Below are positions 45,982 through 55,420 of a DNA stretch of 64,000 nt, piece after piece. Both the position numbers and the translations under genes were made by a program. The stretch's first letter is position 1. Each line of letters begins with the position of its first letter. The notes below the pieces were generated by a model. That model was given only the letters and a program-made list of their open reading frames with translations, did no database searches and was not told the origin of the DNA. The stretch is from Cytobacillus firmus DS1 (GTDB lineage: Bacteria > Bacillota > Bacilli > Bacillales > Cytobacillaceae), in the NCBI RefSeq assembly GCF_000565285.1, contig NZ_APVL01000008.1:124001-188000 (forward strand), in the 5' to 3' direction.

Positions 45982-46548
45982 ATGGCAGAGGTAAATCGTG
46001 CCCAGATAGAAGATGCGGTGCGTTTAATATTGGAAGCAATCGGTGAAGACCCGAATCGTGAGGGACTTCTTGATACACCAAAGCGAGTCGCAAAAATGTA
46101 TGAAGAAGTTTTTATGGGGCTTAACCAGGATCCTAAAGAATACTTTGAAACAGTATTTGGCGAAGACCATGAAGAACTTGTATTAGTTAAAGATATACCA
46201 TTCTACTCTATGTGTGAACATCATCTTGTGCCTTTCTTTGGTGTTGCCCATGTAGCTTACATCCCGCGAAATGGCAGAGTAACAGGTTTAAGCAAACTCG
46301 CCAGAGCTGTAGAGGCAGTTGCAAAACGTCCTCAGCTTCAGGAACGCATTACATCTACTGTAGCAAATTCCATCCTGGAAAAGCTTGAACCGCATGGTGT
46401 AATGGTTGTTGTCGAAGCAGAACATATGTGTATGACAATGCGCGGAGTTAAAAAGCCTGGTTCAAAAACGGTGACATCAGCAGTTAGAGGCGTGTTTGCA
46501 GAAGATGCAAGAGCACGTGCTGAAGTCCTTTCTCTGATAAAACAATAA
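45982..46548 (+). CDS. folE: GTP cyclohydrolase I
   Basis: Enzyme of 188 residues (MtrA in B. subtilis) opening GTP to dihydroneopterin triphosphate for folate. Zinc ligands are in MCEHHLVPF and the later Cys in [12 protein letters not shown] 45982 follows TAGGAGG; the frame starts earlier but without a site. In B. subtilis it is co-transcribed with mtrB; here a terminator-like hairpin separates them. Confidence 0.95.
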   Translation: MAEVNRAQIEDAVRLILEAIGEDPNREGLLDTPKRVAKMYEEVFMGLNQDPKEYFETVFGEDHEELVLVKDIPFYSMCEHHLVPFFGVAHVAYIPRNGRVTGLSKLARAVEAVAKRPQLQERITSTVANSILEKLEPHGVMVVVEAEHMCMTMRGVKKPGSKTVTSAVRGVFAEDARARAEVLSLIKQ

Positions 46549-46591
46549 ATATGGACTCTGTTCATGAATGGGTTCAGGCAATAAAAAGGTC

Positions 46592-46626
46592 AAAGGCTGA
46601 AAGATAAAACTTTTAGCCTTTTTTTG
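46592..46626 (+). terminator. intrinsic terminator between folE and mtrB
   Basis: AAAGGCTGAAAG (46592-46603) pairs with CTTTTAGCCTTT (46610-46621, one G-U), then TTTT. It may partly uncouple mtrB from folE. Confidence 0.75.
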
Positions 46627-46668
46627 TAAATAATTATCAATCACAACATTTAGCAAAGGAAGGTATTA

Positions 46669-46905
46669 ATGGAAAAGAAAAATCCATCAGGAAATGAATA
46701 TATTGTAATAAAGGCTAAAGAAGACGGTGTTAATGTCATAGGGTTAACAAGAGGCTCTGATACAAGATTCCACCATTCAGAAAAACTTGACCAGGGAGAA
46801 GTAATGATTGCGCAATTTACGGAGCATACTTCTGCGATTAAGATCAGGGGGAATGCAAGGATTATGACAAGCTATGGAGAACTCGAAAGTGAGGCTAAGA
46901 AATAG
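46669..46905 (+). CDS. mtrB: trp RNA-binding attenuation protein (TRAP)
   Basis: Protein of 78 residues that forms an 11-mer ring, binds tryptophan, and wraps GAG/UAG-repeat RNA to terminate trp operon transcription. The sequence around [19 protein letters not shown] and [13 protein letters not shown] split motifs matches TRAP, including RNA-contacting lysines and arginine. AAGGAAGG precedes the start. Its known target, the trp operon, is not in its usual supraoperon position downstream. Confidence 0.95.
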   Translation: MEKKNPSGNEYIVIKAKEDGVNVIGLTRGSDTRFHHSEKLDQGEVMIAQFTEHTSAIKIRGNARIMTSYGELESEAKK

Positions 46906-46951
46906 CTTTCCCCCGGAAAATAAGAGCAGAATATTTTCATAAGATAATGTC

Positions 46952-46981
46952 CTGACATGTTCCTGTCATTTATGATATAAT
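46952..46981 (+). promoter_or_regulatory. sigma-A promoter of hepS-menG-hepT
   Basis: CTGACA (46952-46957), 18-base spacer, TATAAT (46976-46981). It leaves a leader of about 197 bases before hepS that includes the hairpin at 47019-47045. Confidence 0.55.
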
Positions 46982-47018
46982 TGTCTCTGCTTGATTAATT
47001 CTCTTGAATACAAGATAC

Positions 47019-47045
47019 CGGGTAAAAGGTTTTTTTGCCCGTTTT
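47019..47045 (+). terminator. terminator-like hairpin in the hepS leader
   Basis: CGGGTAAAA (47019-47027) pairs with TTTTGCCCG (47033-47041, one G-U), then TTTTATATTT. It lies downstream of the promoter and 140 bases before hepS, so it may attenuate. Confidence 0.5.
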
Positions 47046-47184
47046 ATATTTAATAGGAAACAATGAATTGGCTAAAAATAGATAAGAATGTGTAAGGTGT
47101 TTTGTATCCGTTCTCTTTGTCGCAGTATTCACATGGAGAAATAGCGGCTGAAAATGAAAATTAAGGGGAAACAAGGGTGATGGC

Positions 47185-47994
47185 ATGCATGATGTGAAGA
47201 TTAAATTAGCAGATGTGAAAGAACAGATTGAAAAAAAAGTTAACCACCCTTATCTGCTCAGGTATATTGATTCACCTGTTATTGATGAAGACAAGCTTCT
47301 GCTTTTTATCTCTTTACTAGATGATGTGGAGATATCTGACTCGAAAGCAGAAAAATATGCAGTAACTGCAATGCTTATCCAAATCGCCCTTGATACCCAT
47401 GAACTTGTTAAGAACGATGAAACTGAAGACAAAGGTCTTAAACATAGACAGCTTACTGTCCTTGCAGGTGTTTATTACAGCGGATTATATTACAAGATTC
47501 TCGCAGCTTTTGATGATATCAAAATGATCAGAGCCTTCGCAGATGGGATCAAAGATGTAAATGAGCATAAAATTTCACTATATCAGAAATCTCCTGAAGC
47601 GATCGACACTCTGATGAATTCGGTCAGGAAAATAGAGGCGTCACTTTTTGAAAAGCTGGCTGACGCATTCAGCAAAGCAGCATGGAAAGACGTTATATCC
47701 AATCTTTTATTCATCAAGCGTCTGATTATGGAGAAGCAGCAGTTCATGAAGGAAGGCACCTCAGTTGTTTTTGAAGCTCTTAAAAAACTGACTTTCCCGA
47801 AAGTGAAAGAGATGTCTGCTGAGCAGCGGAAATATCTGATTCTCATTTGCGACAGGTATATTGATTTCTCAAAGAATATTGTCGATCAATCACTGCTGGA
47901 ATTTCCTATGGCAAATGAATTATTAGAGCAGCGTATTCACTGCATTTTCAATAATAATCAGTCTGTGGCTAAAACTTTTGTGGAAGAAGGATAA
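47185..47994 (+). CDS. hepS: heptaprenyl diphosphate synthase component I
   Basis: Regulatory subunit of 269 residues for the heterodimeric prenyl synthase that makes the C35 side chain of menaquinone-7. It is all-helical without DDxxD motifs, as expected; HepT carries the catalytic residues. AAGGGTGATGG precedes ATG 47185. The gene is followed 3 bases later by menG. Confidence 0.88.
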   Translation: MHDVKIKLADVKEQIEKKVNHPYLLRYIDSPVIDEDKLLLFISLLDDVEISDSKAEKYAVTAMLIQIALDTHELVKNDETEDKGLKHRQLTVLAGVYYSGLYYKILAAFDDIKMIRAFADGIKDVNEHKISLYQKSPEAIDTLMNSVRKIEASLFEKLADAFSKAAWKDVISNLLFIKRLIMEKQQFMKEGTSVVFEALKKLTFPKVKEMSAEQRKYLILICDRYIDFSKNIVDQSLLEFPMANELLEQRIHCIFNNNQSVAKTFVEEG

Positions 47995-47997
47995 AAT

Positions 47998-48699
47998 ATG
48001 CAGCAATCAAAAGAAGAACGTGTCCATAGCGTATTTGAAAAGATTTATGGCAACTACGATAAAATGAATTCGGTTATCAGCTTTCAGCAGCATTTAAGAT
48101 GGCGCAAAGATACAATGAAAAAGATGAATGTTCAAAAAGGTGCAAAAGCTCTTGATGTATGCTGCGGTACAGCCGATTGGTCCATTGCACTCGCTGAAGC
48201 GGTAGGTGAAAGCGGTAAAGTGACAGGCTTGGATTTCAGCAAGAATATGCTGAAAATCGGCGAGGAAAAAATCAAGGATCGGAAACTGAAGCAAGTGGAG
48301 CTTGTGCATGGTAATGCAATGGAGCTTCCTTTTGCTGACAATTCCTTCGATTATGTAACAATCGGTTTTGGTCTGCGCAATGTTCCGGATTATCTGCAGG
48401 TGTTAAAAGAAATGCACCGTGTTGTAAAGCCAGGCGGTTTAGCAGTATGTCTGGAGACTTCTCAGCCAACACTGTTCGGATATAAGCAGGCATATTATTT
48501 CTACTTCCGTTTTATTATGCCTATGTTCGGAAAGCTTTTTGCCAAAAGCTTTAATGAATATTCCTGGCTGCAGGAATCAGCGAGAGACTTTCCCGGGATG
48601 AAAGAACTTGCTGGAATGTTCGAGGAAGCAGGCTTTAATAATGTTACATTCAAGCCCTATAGCGGCGGAGTGGCTGCCGTACACATTGGAACGAAATAA
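47998..48699 (+). CDS. menG: demethylmenaquinone methyltransferase
   Basis: S-adenosylmethionine-dependent C-methyltransferase of 233 residues (MenG/UbiE), the last step of menaquinone synthesis. SAM motif [11 protein letters not shown] and [12 protein letters not shown] are typical. Between hepS and hepT, as in B. subtilis, so the side-chain and ring-methylation genes form one operon that feeds the respiratory genes in this window. Confidence 0.95.
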   Translation: MQQSKEERVHSVFEKIYGNYDKMNSVISFQQHLRWRKDTMKKMNVQKGAKALDVCCGTADWSIALAEAVGESGKVTGLDFSKNMLKIGEEKIKDRKLKQVELVHGNAMELPFADNSFDYVTIGFGLRNVPDYLQVLKEMHRVVKPGGLAVCLETSQPTLFGYKQAYYFYFRFIMPMFGKLFAKSFNEYSWLQESARDFPGMKELAGMFEEAGFNNVTFKPYSGGVAAVHIGTK

Positions 48700-48779
48700 A
48701 AATAATAACTTGTTCTGTATGTTTCTCATGGAAGATAGAGAATAGATCAGACGGGATCGATAAGCTGGGTGAGTAAGCA

Positions 48780-49742
48780 ATGAAATTGAAAATGATGTAT
48801 TCATTTTTAAATTCAGATTTAAATGTTATAGAGAACGAGCTGGAGGAGACTATAAAAGCTGAGTCTCCCCTATTGCATCAGGCTTCCCTGCATCTGCTGC
48901 AGGCCGGGGGGAAAAGAATCCGCCCAGTTTTCGTTTTGCTGGCTGCGAAGTTCGGAGAATACGATATTGATAAAATTAAAAACGTAGCTGTATCACTGGA
49001 GCTTATCCATATGGCGTCACTTGTCCATGATGATGTTATTGATGATGCAGAACTGCGCCGGGGACAGCCTACCATTAAAGCAAAATGGGATAATAAGATT
49101 GCCATGTATACCGGTGATTATATTTTTGCACGCGCGCTGGAATTGATAACAAATGTGAAAAATCCGCATGCCCATAAAATTCTCTCTCATACCCTTGTGG
49201 AACTTTGCATAGGTGAAATAGAGCAAATAAAAGATAAGTACAACTATGATCAGAATATAAGGACATATTTCCGGAGAATTAAAAGGAAAACAGCCATGCT
49301 TATTGCGGTGAGCTGTCAGCTTGGAGGCATTGCAGCTAATGTAGAGGAAGATATACATAAAAAGCTCTTTAAATTCGGCTATTTTGTTGGAATGTCCTAT
49401 CAAATCATTGACGATGTCCTTGATTTTGTCGGTACTGAAAAAGAACTTGGCAAGCCGGCGGGAGGAGATCTCCATCAGGGAAATATTACGCTTCCTGCTT
49501 TATTTGCAATGGAGGACAGCATCATCTGCGATCAAATCAGCAGAGTCTGCGAAGGAACTGAAAGAAGGGATATAGAGAACATAATTGCCCTGGTGAAAGA
49601 CTCCGGTGCAATTGAAAAATCTCTGCAAATTAGTGATAAATATCTGCAGAAAGCCTTAGGGGTACTCGAAGAGATGCCTCCTTCCAGGTCCAAAAAAGCT
49701 TTGCGGGATATTGCAAAATTTATAGGCAAAAGAAAGTTTTAA
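48780..49742 (+). CDS. hepT: heptaprenyl diphosphate synthase component II
   Basis: Catalytic prenyltransferase subunit of 320 residues. First and second aspartate-rich motifs are HDDVIDDAELRRG and IIDDVLDF. Uses farnesyl and isopentenyl diphosphate, the latter isomerised by fni encoded upstream. The start lies 80 bases after menG with GGGTGAGTAAGC upstream. Confidence 0.94.
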   Translation: MKLKMMYSFLNSDLNVIENELEETIKAESPLLHQASLHLLQAGGKRIRPVFVLLAAKFGEYDIDKIKNVAVSLELIHMASLVHDDVIDDAELRRGQPTIKAKWDNKIAMYTGDYIFARALELITNVKNPHAHKILSHTLVELCIGEIEQIKDKYNYDQNIRTYFRRIKRKTAMLIAVSCQLGGIAANVEEDIHKKLFKFGYFVGMSYQIIDDVLDFVGTEKELGKPAGGDLHQGNITLPALFAMEDSIICDQISRVCEGTERRDIENIIALVKDSGAIEKSLQISDKYLQKALGVLEEMPPSRSKKALRDIAKFIGKRKF

Positions 49743-49753
49743 TTTCTTGTACT

Positions 49754-49795
49754 AATTGCCAGCACTCTTTTCGGGTGCCGGCAATTTATGTTTTG
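49754..49795 (+). terminator. intrinsic terminator of hepS-menG-hepT
   Basis: AATTGCC-A-GCAC pairs with GTGC-C-GGCAATT (an A-C mismatch inside), followed by TATGTTTTG; the T tract is modest. Confidence 0.6.
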
Positions 49796-49808
49796 TGGAA
49801 GTAAAAAT

Positions 49809-49822
49809 TATAAGCGCTTTCA
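49809..49822. promoter_or_regulatory. cre-like CcpA site upstream of ndk
   Basis: TATAAGCGCTTTCA fits TGWAANCGNTNWCA at 13 of 14 positions and has a perfect AAGCGCTT centre. It lies about 88 bases before the ndk start. Confidence 0.4.
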
Positions 49823-49850
49823 AATTCCTGTTGCTAAATTTTCAAAACAA

Positions 49851-49874
49851 TGTTAATATTTTCGTGGATTAACA
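49851..49874. promoter_or_regulatory. inverted repeat upstream of ndk, candidate operator
   Basis: TGTTAAT (49851-49857) and ATTAACA (49868-49874) frame ten bases, just before a possible -10 TATAAC. Binding protein unknown. Confidence 0.3.
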
Positions 49875-49909
49875 TTATAACTATACATATGTTTTAGGAG
49901 TGGAATTGA

Positions 49910-50356
49910 ATGGAAAGAACATTTTTAATGGTTAAGCCAGACGGTGTACAGCGCAATCTAATCGGGGAAATCGTTTCCCGTTTCGAAAAGAAAGGCTTTC
50001 AGCTAGTAGGCGGCAAGCTAATGAGCATAAGCCAGGAACTTGCGGAAGAGCATTATGGAGAGCATAAAGAGCGTCCGTTCTTTGGAGAGCTTGTTGACTT
50101 TATTACATCCGGACCAGTTTTCGCAATGGTGTGGGAAGGCGAAAATGTTATCGCAACAGCTCGTCAGATGATGGGATCAACAAATCCTAAAGATGCTGCT
50201 CCTGGAACAATCCGCGGAGATTTCGGCATTACAGTTGGAAAAAATGTAATCCATGGATCCGATTCACCTGTAAGTGCAGAACGTGAAATTGGCCTTTTCT
50301 TTAAAGAAGAAGAAAAAGTGGAATACAAAAAATTAATGAATGACTGGATTAACTAA
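49910..50356 (+). CDS. ndk: nucleoside diphosphate kinase
   Basis: Enzyme of 148 residues balancing nucleoside triphosphates. Active-site histidine in VIHGSDS and the N-terminal [12 protein letters not shown] are family signatures. ATG 49910 follows TTTTAGGAGTGG. Single gene with promoter region carrying a cre-like site and an inverted repeat, and a good terminator. Confidence 0.96.
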   Translation: MERTFLMVKPDGVQRNLIGEIVSRFEKKGFQLVGGKLMSISQELAEEHYGEHKERPFFGELVDFITSGPVFAMVWEGENVIATARQMMGSTNPKDAAPGTIRGDFGITVGKNVIHGSDSPVSAEREIGLFFKEEEKVEYKKLMNDWIN

Positions 50357-50363
50357 TATTCTT

Positions 50364-50396
50364 AAAAGTACTTGTCCATGACAAGTGCTTTTTTTG
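50364..50396 (+). terminator. intrinsic terminator of ndk
   Basis: AAAAGTACTTGTC (50364-50376) pairs with GACAAGTGCTTTT (50380-50392, one G-U), then TTT. Confidence 0.88.
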
Positions 50397-50476
50397 TAAC
50401 CGAATTCATTACTTCAGCTGGATGGGCATAACGATAAAAGACAAAAGCTCACCGGTAATATCAGAGGGGAAATAGA

Positions 50477-51250
50477 ATGGCAGACGATTATCAGGAATTT
50501 ATTCAAAATATAAAAAGAAAAACAGGAATTGATCTCTCTCTGTACAAAGAAGCTCAAATGAAGAGAAGGCTTATATCCCTGTATGAGAAAAAAGGTTTTC
50601 AATCATTTGGAAGTTTTTTTAGCGCGATAGTCAAGGATAGAGAACTGCTGAATGATTTCTTGGATAGGATGACAATAAATGTTTCCGAATTTTACCGGAA
50701 TGCACAAAGATGGGAGGTGCTCGAAAAAAACATCCTGCCTGGACTATTAGATCAAAATCGGAATCTGAAAATCTGGAGCGCAGCCTGCTCCACTGGTGAA
50801 GAGCCTTATACAATTGCCATGATTTTATCAAAAATGCTGCCAATATCCCAAATCAGGATTACTGCAACAGATATTGATGAAAATGCCCTGGCAAGGGCGC
50901 AGATGGGTATTTATCCTGAGCGTTCACTTAATGAAGTTCCTGACACGATGAGAACAAAGTTTTTTAAGCGAGAAGGAAGTTTCTATAAAATATCCGAGGA
51001 TATTAAAAGGACAGTAGTTTTTAAAAAGCAAAATCTCCTTTCAGATGATTTTGGCGGTCCATTTGATCTAATTGTATGCAGGAATGTTCTCATATATTTT
51101 ACAGAGGAAGCAAAGGATCAGCTTTATCATAAATTCAGCGGTGCATTAAGAAAAGATGGCATATTATTTGTTGGGAGCACTGAACAGATTTTCAACTCAA
51201 GCCGCTATCACCTGGCATCTGCTGAAACCTTCTTTTATAGAAAAGAATAA
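50477..51250 (+). CDS. cheR: chemotaxis protein methyltransferase CheR
   Basis: Methyltransferase of 257 residues adding methyl groups to glutamates of chemoreceptors. An N-terminal helical domain is followed by a SAM-binding domain with [15 protein letters not shown] and later [13 protein letters not shown]. No other che genes are close; this isolated place next to ndk and aroC is also found in B. subtilis. AGAGGGGAAA lies upstream. Confidence 0.95.
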   Translation: MADDYQEFIQNIKRKTGIDLSLYKEAQMKRRLISLYEKKGFQSFGSFFSAIVKDRELLNDFLDRMTINVSEFYRNAQRWEVLEKNILPGLLDQNRNLKIWSAACSTGEEPYTIAMILSKMLPISQIRITATDIDENALARAQMGIYPERSLNEVPDTMRTKFFKREGSFYKISEDIKRTVVFKKQNLLSDDFGGPFDLIVCRNVLIYFTEEAKDQLYHKFSGALRKDGILFVGSTEQIFNSSRYHLASAETFFYRKE

Positions 51251-51256
51251 TAACAC

Positions 51257-51286
51257 AAGGGGATGATTTTCCGTCATCCTCTTTTC
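51257..51286 (+). terminator. intrinsic terminator of cheR
   Basis: GGATGA (51261-51266) pairs with TCATCC (51274-51279), extended by flanking A/T and G-U pairs, then TTTTCTTTG. Confidence 0.7.
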
Positions 51287-51449
51287 TTTGCATTTTTAGT
51301 TTGGTAGTAAATAACTATTCGTGTTAAAATGACTCCATTCATAAGAAGAAATAAAATATTATAGGAATTTTCAATTTTATCTATTCTTATATTTATCATT
51401 ATGTTATATTGATACATAATCCTTTAATGAGTTGAAGGGGGAAAGAGTT

Positions 51450-52622
51450 TTGAGATATCTTACATCTGGTGAATCTCACGGACCGCAGCTGACCACTATA
51501 ATAGAAGGGCTGCCAGCAGGAATGCCGCTCGTAGATTCAGATATAAATGAAGAGCTTGCCAGACGCCAGAAAGGATATGGCAGAGGCAGAAGGATGCAAA
51601 TTGAAAAAGATACTGTTCAAATAACAGCGGGGATCAGGCATGGATACACACTGGGATCCCCGGTAGCACTTGTTGTTGAGAATAATGATTGGAAGCACTG
51701 GACAAAAATTATGGGCCAGGACCCTCTTAATCCTGAGGATGAGGCTGAAGTGAAAAGAAAAATCTCCCGTCCTCGCCCAGGCCATGCTGATTTAAATGGA
51801 GCCCTGAAATATGGGCACAGGGATATGAGAAATGTTTTAGAGCGATCTTCAGCCAGAGAAACCACAGTGAGAGTGGCTGCCGGTGCAGCTGCAAAAAAAC
51901 TGCTTTCTCAGCTGGGGATTGAGGTTGCAGCACATGTTATTGAAATAGGCGGGGTTGTTTCAGGCCAAAGAGATTATTCTTCACTTAAGGAGCTAAAGGA
52001 AATTACTGAGGAATCGCCTGTTCGCTGTCTGGATCAGGCTGCTGCCCAAAAAATGATGCATGCCATTGATACCGCAAAGGAAAATGGCGATTCCATTGGT
52101 GGAATAGTGGAGGTTATTGTTGAAGGAATGCCTCCGGGAGTTGGAAGTTATGTACACTATGACCGAAAGCTTGATTCGAAGCTTGCAGGTGCAATGGTGA
52201 GCATCAATGCTTTTAAAGGTGTGGAGTTTGGCATAGGTTTTGAGGCCGCAAGGAAGCCTGGAAGTGAAGTTCATGATGAAATCGCATGGGAACCGGATAA
52301 AGGCTATTATCGGAAAACGAACCGCCTTGGCGGCTTAGAAGGGGGTATGTCAACGGGAATGCCTATCGTCATCAGAGGAGTAATGAAACCAATACCGACT
52401 CTCTATAAACCGCTGCAAAGTGTCGATATTGAAACAAAGGAACCCTTCTCAGCAAGCATAGAGCGTTCTGACAGCTGTGCAGTACCGGCAGCTGCAGTCG
52501 TTGCAGAAAATGTGATTGCCTGGGAACTGGCTTCAGCTATTGTGGATCAGTTCTATTCTGACCGGTTTGAAACTTTAAAAGCTTCGGTGGAACAGCAAAG
52601 GCAATTTGCGAGGGAGTTTTAA
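51450..52622 (+). CDS. aroC: chorismate synthase
   Basis: FMN-requiring enzyme of 390 residues (aroF in B. subtilis), converting 5-enolpyruvylshikimate-3-phosphate to chorismate. Family blocks [29 protein letters not shown] and [10 protein letters not shown] are all present. The TTG 51450 start gives the normal N terminus ([12 protein letters not shown]) and follows AAGGGGGAAAG; the ORF extends six codons further up. The stop overlaps aroB by 1 base. First gene of the aromatic supraoperon. Confidence 0.96.
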   Translation: MRYLTSGESHGPQLTTIIEGLPAGMPLVDSDINEELARRQKGYGRGRRMQIEKDTVQITAGIRHGYTLGSPVALVVENNDWKHWTKIMGQDPLNPEDEAEVKRKISRPRPGHADLNGALKYGHRDMRNVLERSSARETTVRVAAGAAAKKLLSQLGIEVAAHVIEIGGVVSGQRDYSSLKELKEITEESPVRCLDQAAAQKMMHAIDTAKENGDSIGGIVEVIVEGMPPGVGSYVHYDRKLDSKLAGAMVSINAFKGVEFGIGFEAARKPGSEVHDEIAWEPDKGYYRKTNRLGGLEGGMSTGMPIVIRGVMKPIPTLYKPLQSVDIETKEPFSASIERSDSCAVPAAAVVAENVIAWELASAIVDQFYSDRFETLKASVEQQRQFAREF

Positions 52623-53698
52623 TGAAAAGGATTTTAATCAAAACACCTGACAGGACCTATCCGGTTCATATAGGGACTGCAGCGATTGAGGGATTGGGAT
52701 CATATATTAAAGATACTTTTCCCGCCTTGACGAATGTAATGATCATCACGGATGAAACGGTTCGTGACTTACATCTGCCAAAGCTGAAAGCAGCACTTGC
52801 GGGGATGGAGGCAAAAGTCTGTACAGTGCCGAGCGGCGAGAAAGCTAAAACCTTTGAAGTTTACTACCGATGCTTGTCATTTGCCCTTGAGCATAAACTT
52901 GACCGAAAATCTCTTATCCTGGCGTTTGGCGGGGGAGCTGTCGGAGATTTGGCAGGTTTTGCGGCTGCCACATTTATGAGGGGGATACCCTTCATTCAGA
53001 TTCCTACTACCATATTGGCACATGATAGTGCTGTTGGAGGAAAGGTTGCCATCAACCATCCATCAGGAAAAAATATGGTGGGGTCTTTTTACCAGCCCCA
53101 GGCAGTATTTTATGACCTGGCATTTCTTGACTCCCTGCCTCAAAAAGAGATGCGCTCAGGGTTTGCAGAAGTCATTAAGCATAGCCTGATAGATGATATG
53201 AACTTTTATTTGAACCTTAAAAACAACATTCATACCTTTGAGGGCCTTCCCTCTGGTGAATTAAGTAAGATGCTTACAAAGGGAATAGAGATCAAAGGCA
53301 GGATCGTTGCAGAGGATGAAAAGGAAGCTGGCGTTCGGGCATTCCTGAATTTCGGCCATACCCTGGGCCATGCAATTGAAGCGGAGAAAGGCTATGGAGA
53401 GTGGACACATGGCGAATCTGTTGCAGTAGGAATGCTATTCGCACTTCAATTAAGTAAAACACTGCTGGATCTTTGCTTTGATGTTAATGAATTCAAGCGC
53501 TGGCTTGATCAGCTTGGCTACAAAACAGATCTCCCGGAAGATTTATCACATTCAAAACTGCTTGAGCGGATGAAGCAGGATAAAAAATCAGAAGGCCAGA
53601 ATGTCCGCTTTGTTCTATTAGAGGAAGTGGGCAAGCCTGTCATATATCCAGTTTCTGATGACCTGATTTTGCGGGAGCTTGCTCTTTTTACAAAATAA
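52622..53698 (+). CDS. aroB: 3-dehydroquinate synthase
   Basis: NAD-dependent cyclase of 358 residues for the second shikimate step. GGGAVGDLAGFAAATFMRG gives the NAD site, with metal ligands in EVIKHS, NFGHTLGHAIE and WTHGESV. ATG overlaps the aroC TAA by one base. Followed by aroH after 64 bases. Confidence 0.96.
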   Translation: MKRILIKTPDRTYPVHIGTAAIEGLGSYIKDTFPALTNVMIITDETVRDLHLPKLKAALAGMEAKVCTVPSGEKAKTFEVYYRCLSFALEHKLDRKSLILAFGGGAVGDLAGFAAATFMRGIPFIQIPTTILAHDSAVGGKVAINHPSGKNMVGSFYQPQAVFYDLAFLDSLPQKEMRSGFAEVIKHSLIDDMNFYLNLKNNIHTFEGLPSGELSKMLTKGIEIKGRIVAEDEKEAGVRAFLNFGHTLGHAIEAEKGYGEWTHGESVAVGMLFALQLSKTLLDLCFDVNEFKRWLDQLGYKTDLPEDLSHSKLLERMKQDKKSEGQNVRFVLLEEVGKPVIYPVSDDLILRELALFTK

Positions 53699-53762
53699 TT
53701 AGGCTTGACTATATGACTAAGAGATAAAGAGGCTGACAAATCAGCTTTGGGAGGTGCTGCAA

Positions 53763-54137
53763 GTGATTCGAGGAGTGAGGGGAGCCGTCACCGTAGATAA
53801 GAATTGTGAAGCTGAGATATTAGAAGCGACTGAGCTGCTGATCAGGCAAATGATTAAGGAGAATAAGATTGTATCTGATGATGTAGCTTCTGTCTTTATA
53901 TCCGTTACTGAAGAATTAACAGCAGCCTTTCCCGCAAAGGCAATGCGTTCAATAGAAGGCTGGACTTATGTTCCAGTCATGTGCATGAGCGAAATACCTG
54001 TTGAAGGGTCACTCCCTAATTGTATCCGGGTTATGATGCATGTGAATACAGATGAACCTCAGCAGAATATCCGCCATATTTATTTGCGTGGAGCCATTAA
54101 GCTTCGGCCAGATCTAAACACCACGAACTCTCCTTAA
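53763..54137 (+). CDS. aroH: chorismate mutase, AroH type
   Basis: Monofunctional chorismate mutase of 124 residues, trimeric AroH class, converting chorismate to prephenate. First residues VIRGVRGAVTV, FPAKAMR and a C-terminal IRHIYLRGA are family hallmarks with catalytic arginines. GTG 53763 is chosen behind GGGAGGTGC; an in-frame ATG-less extension of three codons is unlikely. In B. subtilis trpE follows; here hisC follows. Confidence 0.92.
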   Translation: MIRGVRGAVTVDKNCEAEILEATELLIRQMIKENKIVSDDVASVFISVTEELTAAFPAKAMRSIEGWTYVPVMCMSEIPVEGSLPNCIRVMMHVNTDEPQQNIRHIYLRGAIKLRPDLNTTNSP

Positions 54138-54148
54138 TGGAGAGTTTT
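54126..54148 (+). terminator. weak terminator-like hairpin at the end of aroH
   Basis: AACTCTCC (54126-54133) pairs with GGAGAGTT (54139-54146) and TT follows. The stem includes the last aroH codons. Its T tract is short, so read-through to hisC is likely. Confidence 0.5.
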
Positions 54149-54223
54149 GTGATAATATAGGAGCAGATCAAAAACGCTTTAATACGATAATTAGTGAAAG
54201 TGATAAAAAAGAGGTGGATTTGA

Positions 54224-55324
54224 ATGAAATGGAAGGAACAGCTGTTGAATTTAACTCCTTACCAGCCGGGAAAATCAATTGATCAAGTAAAAAAGGAATA
54301 CGGACTGGATAAAATAGTTAAGCTTGCTTCAAATGAAAATCCTTTTGGATGCTCTGAAAAAGTTCTTTTTACGATGAATCAATCGCCATCATTTTTTGCG
54401 ATGTATCCCGATGGCTATGCTTCTGAGCTGAGGTCGGTTTTGGCTGGGCACTTAAGCATACAGGAAGATCAGCTGATTTTTGGCAACGGTTCGGATGAAA
54501 TTATTCAAATGATTTCCAGAGCTTTATTAAGTCCGGAAACCAATACTGTTATGGCGGCGCCAACATTTCCGCAATATAGGCATAATGCTGTAATAGAAGG
54601 TGCGGAAATCAGGGAAATTCCATTAATTGAAGGGGAGCATGATCTTAATGGAATGCTGGCTGCCATCGATGAAAAAACAGCTGTGGTTTGGGTGTGCAGT
54701 CCAAACAATCCGACAGGGAACTATATAAATGAGTCTGCATTACACTCATTCCTGCAAAAGGTGCCTCAAGATGTATTGGTTGTCCTTGATGAAGCTTATT
54801 ATGAATATGTCACAGCAGAGGATTACTGCAATACATTGGATTTAATCCGGAATTACGAAAATTTGATTGTCCTGCGTACATTCTCGAAAATTTATGGCTT
54901 AGCAAGCCTTCGGGTAGGCTATGGAATTGCAAATTCTCAAACGATCAAAGCCCTCGAACCGGTAAGAGAGCCATTTAATGTAAACAAGTTTGCTCAGGCC
55001 GCCGCTGCTGCAGCCATAGGGGATCAGAGTTTCATTGAAGAATGCAGACTGAAAAATCGCGAAGGGCTAGAACAATTCTATGCTTTCTGTGAAGAGCATG
55101 GACTGGAATATTACCCTTCACAGGGAAATTTCATATTAATCAATTTTAATGCCGATTCCGATGAAGTATTTCAATTTTTACTTGAAAAAGGGTATATCGT
55201 CCGGTCCGGCAAGGCACTTGGCTTCCAGGGCTATGTCCGTGTCACGGTAGGTTCAAAGGAACAGAATGATGGTGTGCTTGCCGCAATGGACCAATATCTT
55301 GCAAAGCAGGCTGCAGCATTGTAA
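54224..55324 (+). CDS. hisC: histidinol-phosphate aminotransferase
   Basis: PLP-dependent class-II-type aminotransferase of 366 residues with SSNENPFG-like SNENPFG, DEAYYEY, and the PLP lysine in [17 protein letters not shown]. In B. subtilis HisC serves both histidine and aromatic amino acid synthesis, which fits its place here between aroH and tyrA. AAGAGGTGGATTTGA lies before ATG 54224. Confidence 0.95.
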   Translation: MKWKEQLLNLTPYQPGKSIDQVKKEYGLDKIVKLASNENPFGCSEKVLFTMNQSPSFFAMYPDGYASELRSVLAGHLSIQEDQLIFGNGSDEIIQMISRALLSPETNTVMAAPTFPQYRHNAVIEGAEIREIPLIEGEHDLNGMLAAIDEKTAVVWVCSPNNPTGNYINESALHSFLQKVPQDVLVVLDEAYYEYVTAEDYCNTLDLIRNYENLIVLRTFSKIYGLASLRVGYGIANSQTIKALEPVREPFNVNKFAQAAAAAAIGDQSFIEECRLKNREGLEQFYAFCEEHGLEYYPSQGNFILINFNADSDEVFQFLLEKGYIVRSGKALGFQGYVRVTVGSKEQNDGVLAAMDQYLAKQAAAL

Positions 55325-55367
55325 GCAATTTTTTAGGTTAGCAGTATTAAATACTTTTTTGATATCC

Positions 55368-55402
55368 ATTCAGAGGCATAATGATGCCTCTGAATTATTT
55401 TT
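55368..55402 (+). terminator. intrinsic terminator between hisC and tyrA
   Basis: ATTCAGAGGCAT (55368-55379) pairs perfectly with ATGCCTCTGAAT (55384-55395), then TATTTTTAA. It splits the supraoperon into two transcriptional parts. Confidence 0.8.
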
Positions 55403-55420
55403 AATAAAGGCGGTGAGAGG

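Noticed and set aside
54138..54223. TRAP-binding leader before hisC
   Set aside because: Only two or three GAG/UAG triplets are present, far fewer than the nine to eleven regularly spaced repeats of TRAP sites.
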